Source: Coriolopsis trogii
Lineage: Eukaryota; Basidiomycota; Agaricomycetes; Polyporales; Polyporaceae
Reading direction: 5' to 3'
Assembly (NCBI GenBank): GCA_020543525.1
Contig: JAHYIO010000001.1
Location: 2,790,001-2,854,000 of the forward strand
DNA: 64,000 nt
Shown here: positions 57,053-64,000 of the stretch, in pieces
How the letters are laid out: each line of letters begins with the position of its first letter
Numbering within the stretch: position 1 is the first letter of the stretch
Program-made: the position numbers and the translations under genes
The notes under the pieces: generated by a model
What the model was told of the DNA's origin: nothing
Seen by the model: only the letters and a program-made list of their open reading frames with translations
The model's database searches: none

Positions 57053-57916
57053 CGTGCAACGGTATGTGCGGGAGAGAAGTGCGTGCAAGGAGGTCACGTA
57101 GCGTTAGACAGAGACGTAGAAGCAAAGTAGAAGCGGTCCGGTCGTGTGCTGAAGTCTAGAGAGCGTAAACCCTGCCTGCAGAGAAAGTTGGATAGGTTGA
57201 GTACGGCGTCCGGATGGAGGATGGTTGGCCAGCGCAAGAGAGCTTAAGTATCCTGTCGCCTGTGCGTACATCCGCGGCAGTGAGTCGTGAGCCATGACAG
57301 GAAGCGAGCAAACAATATGGAGAGAACAATAGGAGGACAAGGTCGGTGAGCAAGGCAGCGGTCGACGACAAAGAAAGACTATAAACTTGAGTAACGAGGG
57401 CGCACGCTACCCATTGTTCCATATCGGGCCGCCACGGGGCGCCTACTGCCAGGCAAACAAGGCCCGCAGTCTGGACTCTCGAGCTCACTCCTCCTCCTTC
57501 TTCACGCGCGTACGTCTTGAAGTACCAGGTTCATCTCGTACACTGTCTCGTCATACCGATACGTTAGGCTTTCGCAAAAAGAGCGAATCAACGGCGTATC
57601 ATGTCAACGTCCCAGTAGTGGCAACTAACCTGCCACTACTAATAGTAATACAACCGCCAGTCTGGCAGCAATCCCTCCGCCGAAAGATTGAACCACGGGA
57701 CCCATCGCGCGTCTAGGGGCCAACATCCTCTACCAATAGTACCAAAATAAATCAAGGGATCCCGACTTGCCCATAGTAGACTCGCGTGAAGTTTATGCCT
57801 AGTCAGGCAGTCGTCATCTATCTGTGACTCATTTGGGAACCTGAGGCCGTTACATCCGGGCATGCTATCAAGTTCTGACCTCTCTTATCGTCTTCCATTG
57901 ACCTCGTCCTGCAAGT
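57053..57916. other. Divergent promoter region, SUR7-like gene and amidase 2
   Basis: An 864-bp gap between divergent genes. Frames in it lack domains. No clear TATA element was seen near the amidase start. Confidence 0.55.
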
Positions 57917-60047
57917 ATGGGTTCTAGCACAACGGAACTCAGTAGCTGGCAAGACGCCGTCGCCGACAAGAGGAAACGACAGAAAGACTCTATACCGACA
58001 GAATGGCTCATAACGCCCGTCCCGGAAGACAAGATGGACGTCATGGATGTTCCTAGCACTTGCGGTTTGCTCACCGAGAGGGAACTACAAATTACCGGGG
58101 TCTCGGACGTATCCGTACTTCTGCAGAAGATCGCGAATGCAGAGTGGTCGGCGGTCGAGGTGGCTACGGCTTTTGGCAAGAGGGCCATCATAGCCCACCA
58201 AGTGGTACGTTTCAAATCTATCTAACACTAGTCAATTATCCCGATACTGAATTGTATGAAAAGACAAATTGCCTCACCGAGATTTTCATCGACAAGGCTC
58301 TTCAGCGTGCGGCAGAGCTTGATGCATATCTAAAAGAGCATGGAACCGTTATGGGTCCTCTTCATGGCTTGCCTGTCTCTCTGAAGGACCAGATTCCTAT
58401 CAAGGGTATCGAGACTACCATGGGTTTGTTGCACACACCGAGCGCACTGAACAAATTGTGAGCTGACTATGTGTAGGGTACGCCGCATGGATTGGCAAGT
58501 ATGCCGAGGAAGATGCCGTCCTTGTCAAACTACTCCTGCGAGCCGGAGCGGTGCTGTTTGTTCGTACCAACGTACCCCAGACACTCATGGTGAATTAGTC
58601 CCATTCCGCAATGACCGACACCTCTGACTCTTCCCCAGTGGGGAGAGACGTACAACAATGTCTTTGGTCGCACTGTCAACCCTTACAATCGCGCTTTAAC
58701 GCCGGCTGGTTCTTCCGGTGGAGAAGCGGCACTCATAGCGATGCATGGCAGCGTGCTCGGGGTTGGCTCCGACATCGGCGGGTAAGTTCTATGCTTTACC
58801 TGTAGAGAAGGGGGGACCTCACGCTTCGCTGTTGGTTTAGGTCAATCCGGAACCCCTCGCACTTTTGTGGGCTGTATGGCTTCAAACCTTCCAGTCATCG
58901 GGTGCCTTCTTACGGCATCGTCAACTCCCTTGACGGACAAGAGAGCATCCCTACTGCGCTAGGCCCCCTCAGCACTTCACTCTCGGGAGTTACTAGCTTC
59001 TTCCGTGCCATACTGGGACAGGAGCCTTGGCGGTACTGTCCCAATACGATTCCCAAGCCGTGGTCTCAAGACGACTACTTGCTGAAAGGTCGGGATGGCG
59101 GTAAGAAGCTCTGTTTCGGTATAATGTGGGACGAAGGGTCCGTCAAGCCCAATCCCCCTGTCCTCCGGGCTCTCGAGATGGCAAAGAAGGCATTGGAGGC
59201 TGCCGGACATACGGGTAAGCTTCTCGCATCATCCCACCATTGTACTCGCTGCTTACCTTCCATGGGCAGTGATCGAATGGAAATCGTTGAGGCATGCCGA
59301 ATATATCACGATTGCTGTGAGTGCTTGTCTAGTCGTCTTCTTCGATAAACCTGATTCTGAATGCAGAGATCGGTCTGGCTTGCGGACGGCAGCGAGGATT
59401 ACAACTCATGCCTCACAACTGGTGAACCGCTTATCAACTCGATGGATCCCAACGCGGACCCCAATGAGATACCCCCTTTCAGAGTCCCGCGGCAGCCACT
59501 GACTGCGTACCAGCTCTGGCAGCTGAACAAGGAGCGCCGTGAGCTCCGCAAAGCGGTTCTTGATCGGTGGGAAGCTACAGCGTCTCAGACGGGGACCGGC
59601 CGTCCGATTGATGCAATCATCTGTCCTGTGTCACCATATCCCGCTGTCCGTCATGGCCAGAAGAGGCAAGCGAAGCATTACGAATATTTGTGCATTTATG
59701 ACTGATGCTCGTGGTCCAAACAGGTCGGCGATATACACCATCATCTGGAACACCTTGGACTATCCTGGTCTCGTCATACCCGTGACCAGTGTTGACCCGA
59801 AGCTCGATGCCAAACCAACCCGTGAATCCTTCTGGAGTGATGAGGACGAGCTCATTCATAATATGTGTAAGTGCCTAGTCATAGGGGACTTTCCCGTACG
59901 CTCAATTTTTGTTCTCCTATAGACGATCCCGAAGTGTGCAAGGGCCTTCCTGTAGGCATACAGCTCGTTGGACCTACGCTGCAAGAAGAAGTTGTTCTAG
60001 GTCTGGGAGAGGTGATTGACGCGGCTTTAAAGGTCTATAAAGCGTGA
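57917..60047 (+). CDS. Amidase 2 (amidase signature family)
   Basis: A second amidase, paralogous to the one at 40960-43121. It starts MGSSTTELSSWQDAVADKRK at 57917. Exon 1 ends at HQV and joins TNCLTEIFIDKALQRAAELD. The triad is complete: Lys in GLPVSLKDQIPIKG, the nucleophile region LTPAGSSGGEAALIA, and cis Ser in GVGSDIGGSIRNPSH across an intron. Later blocks are KLCFGIMWDEGSVKPNPP, TGTGRPIDAIICPVSPYP, YTIIWNTLDYPGLVIPVTSV and GLPVGIQLVGPTLQEEVVLG, with the stop at 60045-60047. It has about ten introns and no signal peptide. It carries SEDYNSCLTTGEPLINSM, which differs in detail from amidase 1. Confidence 0.92.
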
Positions 60048-60278
60048 TTGTTTGTGCTATTACTGGGTCGAAGGAATGATGTATTCTTGTATGTATCATT
60101 GTAGTCACTTACCTTTTCAGGAGGCGTAGTGGGATGAAGCTGCTGCATAACAGACGCAAACAACGCGCCGAATGCGGGACCAAAAATATTGCATGGGCGC
60201 TTGTAGATTCACTCTGCACGTCTCGATCGACCTGAACGGTTTGCTCATCTCTCTTGCACTTGTTCCTCTACGGCGCGT

Positions 60279-62846
60279 ATGTCCATGGAGCCAGCAATCA
60301 CGACGTCCCCACTTGTGGTTGAGGAGCTTCCTATCCCTCCGCAATTGGACAACCTCTCGAAGTTAATAGGCGAGAAACCCGAGACATTAGCGACTGGTAG
60401 TGAGGATCTTAGGAAGGCTGCGCTAGACGCGGCGAAATATGTCTACGATATCGGTATGCATTATCATGATGCACTGCACCGCTCTACTCATGGTCCAAAC
60501 ATGTAGCTCTCAGCACTGAGAAGACCGCCACTCGCGCCGTGAACGACCTTCTCGCGTCCATTACTCCCACCTCTGCCCCACGGACACGCTCCCAAACAAC
60601 TGAGGCTGCTGCGAACAGTCGAAAACGCAAGAGGGGCTCTGCATCTCCAGAACGTCCGCTCCCTCTCCTGAAAGAGACCCCATTGACCGAGTTGATTGTC
60701 GAGGGCATGAGCGACGAGCAGATATGGGCCGAACTGGAACTCCGTGCGCAGAGCGTCTGTGACGTCCTGAACCACGCTCTTGATGGGTATGCGCCTGGTC
60801 AGGAGCCCGAAGGCGAAGGCGAGGACGACGATGACGACGGGGACGAGGAGGAGAAGGAAGAGCTGAAGAAGATGCGGCAGGCTCTCATTGACGAGGGCTT
60901 TGACCCAGATGAGTTGGAAGGCTTGGGGTTGGACGATGATGATGACGAGGAGGATAGTGAGGACGAATCGGAGGATGATGAAGAGGCTGAGAGCGAGGAA
61001 GAGGAAGAGTCGGGGGATGAGGCGGACTTGGGAGAGGCCGTGGAGGCATTGCGGGACCCGTCTGACGAAGAAGCAGAGGACGAAGACGACCTGGATATCG
61101 ACGAACCGTCATTCCTCAACGGAAGCAAGCGGGCACTGAAGCCCAAGCGGAAACGCGGGGGACATCCTGTGCTGGACGATGGTTTCTTCGACCTCGCCGC
61201 CTTCAATGCAGAAACTGAAGCAGCCGAGTCCAAGAATGTATCGAGGGGACGGCTTAGCAAGGACGATGATGGAGAGGACGATGAGGATGATGCGGATTCT
61301 GTGGATCTCTTTGCACCAGTAGACGATACAACAGCATTCGACGAAGAGGACCTGGAGAATGGTGGTATGTCCACTGAACTTTTGACCTCAACATCATTCA
61401 CTCACTTCCGTACAGAACTATTCTACAAGGACTTCTTCGAGCCTCCAAGTCGTGCGAGCTTGCCAAAAGCCAGAAAGCCACCACAGGCTGACCCTGCGCC
61501 AGCTCCGCCTACCGGTAAGGTGCGATTCCACGAAGAAGTCCGTGTGAAGAAAGTCAAGGCCAAAGGCAAGAACCTCCCCGTGAGCTCAATGTTTTATGAA
61601 GAAGATGAGGAGGAGGATGACGACGACGACAAGTATGAGTTCGCCGAAGGGGATGGATCGGACGAAGAAGATGAAGATGAAGAGGTCGGAGAAGAGGATG
61701 AAGAAAGGTTGAGCGAGAGCGATGAGGACGGGCAAGGTGACGATGACGTGTCTATGGACGAGGAGGAGGGAGAAGACTCCGGCCTTGCCACAATGGACCG
61801 TTTCAAGGACGATTTGTTCGCGGACGATGACGAAGACCGTCAGCAGGAAGGTGCGTGGACGCAATCCTACCCACACTGTGTATACAATCTGATATTGTGA
61901 TACAGGTCTGTCAACATACGAGAAGCGGATGGCGGCACTCCAGGAAGAAATCGCCTCATTAGAGGCCGAGAATGTTGGCAAGAAGGACTGGACGCTCCTG
62001 GGCGAGGCAACATCGCGATCGCGGCCCCAGAACTCTTTATTGGAAGAAGACTTGGAGTTCGAGCGGGTCATGAAGTCTGTACCAGTCATCACGGAAGAGG
62101 TTGTTCACAGCTTGGAGGAAAGAATCAAGGCGCACATCCTCGAGAGCCAGTTCGACGACGTTGTTAGAAAACGTCCCGTGGACGACAAACCTTTCCTGCC
62201 GTCGCGCTTCTTCGAGCTCCAGGATACGAAGTCCAAGCAGTCTCTGGCTGAGATCTACGAGGATGAATATACTGCCGCGCAAACGGGAGGCGTCTCTGGG
62301 GAGGATCGTGACGGTAAGCTGAAGAAGGAGCACCAGGAGATCGAGAAGCTCTGGGAGAACATCTGCAGCAAGTTAGATGCGCTCTGCAATGCTCACTTCA
62401 CTCCGAAGGCTGTAAGTCATACTACGATCTCATATGCTCAGCGCGATATTGATCTGCAATTCCTCTAGCCTAAGGCTACGATCACGAGTGTCTCCAACGT
62501 GGCGGCTGCAACGCTCGAGTCAGCACTGCCGACCACCAAGGCAACAACTACAATGCTTGCTCCCGAGGAGGTCTTTGCTCCTGCCTCGAGTGATCTGCGT
62601 GCACGCAGTGAGCTAACACCAGCAGAGAAGAGAGCCCTCCGGAATAAGCAGAAGAAGGCGAAAAAGAAGGCGCACGACGCGATCGAGAGGGGCGTCCAGA
62701 AGTTCGGACGGCCAAAGGGAGCTGGAGACGTTAAGCGGCAGAAGGAGGCTGCGCTCAAGACTCTGGTAAAGACCGGAAAAGGCGTCACTGTTGTAGGCAA
62801 GAAGAGCAAAGAGGGAGAGGGGAAGCGGGGACGAGGCAAGACGTGA
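60279..62846 (+). CDS. MPP10: U3 small nucleolar ribonucleoprotein Mpp10
   Basis: Mpp10 is a component of the SSU processome that binds Imp3 and Imp4 for 18S rRNA maturation. The start at 60279 reads MSMEPAITTSPLVVEELPIP. Introns are short. Long Asp/Glu runs fill residues of about 150-230 and 430-500, as in all Mpp10 proteins. Diagnostic blocks are FFDLAAFNAETE, ELFYKDFFEPPSRASLPKA, STYEKRMAALQEEIASLEAE, KKDWTLLGEATSRSRPQNSL, LEEDLEFERVMKSVPVITEE and DDVVRKRPVDDKPFLPSRFF. The C-terminus is basic (KRALRNKQKKAKKKAHDA), the usual nucleolar tail. Confidence 0.94.
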
Positions 62847-63157
62847 TCTATCGCGTGCCGTACCATCCATATCGTCCGATTCACCTCATGTTTGCCATCT
62901 GTGTTGTCTTTCAATGGCTTCGCGGGCCTCGTGCAATGTTTGCGACATCTGGAACAGTCCAACAGACTGATAGTCCTCGACGAGGAACCGGCTAGCAATA
63001 TGATATGTACACCTAGCCATGGAGAGACACGTGACGGGTGTCAAGTACATAAGTGAAGCTGTGGCAATCGCGCACAGCAACCGCCTTTACCACCGCTGTC
63101 CACAGTCTCTGTCGCTCCCTCTCGTCTGCACCTCTTCGTCCTTGTCTTTCACCCACC
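62847..63157. other. Gap before SEC9
   Basis: MPP10 3' UTR and SEC9 promoter; a CACGTG is at 63028-63033, about 125 bp before the SEC9 ATG. No gene was seen. Confidence 0.6.
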
Positions 63158-64000
63158 ATGTCTTGGTTCCGCAAGTCAGAGAAGAACCTAATCCCAGATG
63201 TTCAGCCCGCTAAGCCTGCTCAGTCTCAGGACGCAAAGCGCCAGGAGCTTTTCGGCTCTCGTGGTAACAGCACTTCCCCTCGCCCGCCCTCCAACTTCAC
63301 TCGCTCGAGCTCTGCTACCTACGTTCCTAGCCGTGACGGCGACCCCTACAACTCCGCGCCATCTGTGCCTCCACCCCCGAGCAACTATGGCGACCGGTAC
63401 ACCCGTCAGGACGCCGTTGGAGACCGCTACTCGCGCGGCCAAGGCAACATCGACAACGATCGCGGCGAGCTCTTCTCCGGATACAACCCACAGAAGGCCG
63501 GCTCTGGCCGGTTCTTTGACGAAGGGCCTGCTCGAGGCCAAGGGCGGCGCGGGACGCCGCCCCCCGGCGAGGAGAATGAAGAAGACGTGGAGACCATCAA
63601 GCAGGACCTGCGCTACCTGAAGCAGGACAGCGTCAACTCGACGCGAAACGCGCTGCGCCTTGCCCGAGAGGCAGAGGAGACCGCACGGAATACCGTCAAC
63701 AAGCTCGGCTCGCAGTCTGGTGCGTAATCCGCGTGCTGTGTTTATCAAGCGATGGGCGTGATGCTGAAACACATCCTCCCCTTCCTCTCCTTTCCCGCAC
63801 ATCTATGTAGAGAAATTGGCGGACACCGAACGCCACCTGGATGTCTCCAAGGGGTATTCGCAGCGTGCGTCGGACAAGACTGACGAGCTGAAGCAGCTGA
63901 ACCGGTCGATCTTCGTCCCGACCTGGACGCGTAACAAGGATGCGAAGCGCGCGGCGGAGGAGCGCAAGATCCAGGACCGGTACGAAGAAGAGCGCGCCAA
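63158..64000 (+). CDS. SEC9: SNAP-25-type t-SNARE Sec9, 5' part
   Basis: Sec9 is the plasma-membrane Qbc-SNARE for exocytosis. The start at 63158 (MSWFRKSEKNLIPDVQPAK) opens a disordered Pro/Gly/Ser-rich leader of about 140 residues. The first (Qb) SNARE helix then begins near EENEEDVETIKQDLRYLKQD and continues NSTRNALRLAREAEETARNT. An intron (63719-63808) joins KLGSQS to EKLADTERHLDVSKGYSQ, and the linker TDELKQLNRSIFVPTW follows. The window ends before the second (Qc) SNARE helix, so the gene is cut by the window edge, not broken. Confidence 0.92.

Noticed and set aside
60799..61401. 200-residue minus-strand open frame, almost all Ser/Pro
   Set aside because: It is the antisense of the Asp/Glu-rich tracts of MPP10; GAC/GAG codons read as Ser codons in reverse. 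The sense frame has clear Mpp10 motifs.
1..64000. Transposons, CRISPR arrays, rRNA
   Set aside because: No terminal repeats, transposase or reverse transcriptase motifs, spaced direct repeats or rRNA signatures were seen by eye; a small degenerate element could still be missed.

Overview
This window is eukaryotic nuclear DNA, almost certainly from a mushroom-forming basidiomycete (Agaricomycetes). The genes are dense and cut by many short introns, mostly about 45-70 nt with GT-AG ends. Several protein architectures are typical of this group: a RasGEF with a Ras-like domain, a DUF7923-like/CCCH protein, a SurE phosphatase, and secreted GH16, PL4 and PL8 enzymes. I saw no prokaryotic operon signals, rRNA, CRISPR array, transposon or convincing tRNA. 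Exon joins were made by eye from splice signals and conserved motifs, so gene spans are firmer than individual exon borders.

Layout. 1-1990: no recognisable gene. 1991-11291: three minus-strand genes, a bZIP factor, APC4 (anaphase-promoting complex) and DRS1 (60S-biogenesis DEAD-box helicase). 11292-15380: a RasGEF carrying a degenerate Ras-like P-loop domain. 15899-19426: a small four-helix membrane protein and an MFS transporter. 19765-24411: a MYND-finger protein diverging from RPL15, then a GPI-type GH16 glucanase. 24704-28966: minus-strand SurE phosphatase, MYG1 nuclease and a secreted Ser/Thr-rich protein. 29245-34851: plus-strand hypothetical protein, CCCH protein and stand-alone SRA-YDG protein. 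35173-44873: a PL4 rhamnogalacturonan lyase diverging from a 3-ketoacyl-CoA thiolase, then amidase 1 diverging from RPS3. 45078-55192: two PL8 polysaccharide lyases on either side of an F-box gene and a C2H2 zinc-finger gene. 56138-64000: a SUR7-like membrane protein, amidase 2 (paralog of amidase 1), MPP10 and the 5' part of SEC9.

Themes. Housekeeping genes for ribosome production (DRS1, MPP10, RPL15, RPS3), cell cycle (APC4), signalling (RasGEF) and secretion (SEC9) are mixed with a secreted polysaccharide-degrading set (GH16, PL4, two PL8) and nitrogen or carbon salvage enzymes (two amidases, thiolase). The items most worth following up are the RasGEF/pseudo-GTPase fusion, the PL8 pair with regulatory-type genes between its members, a GC-AG intron cutting the SurE active-site motif, and a stop-free intron at the DNA-binding/zipper joint of the bZIP factor.
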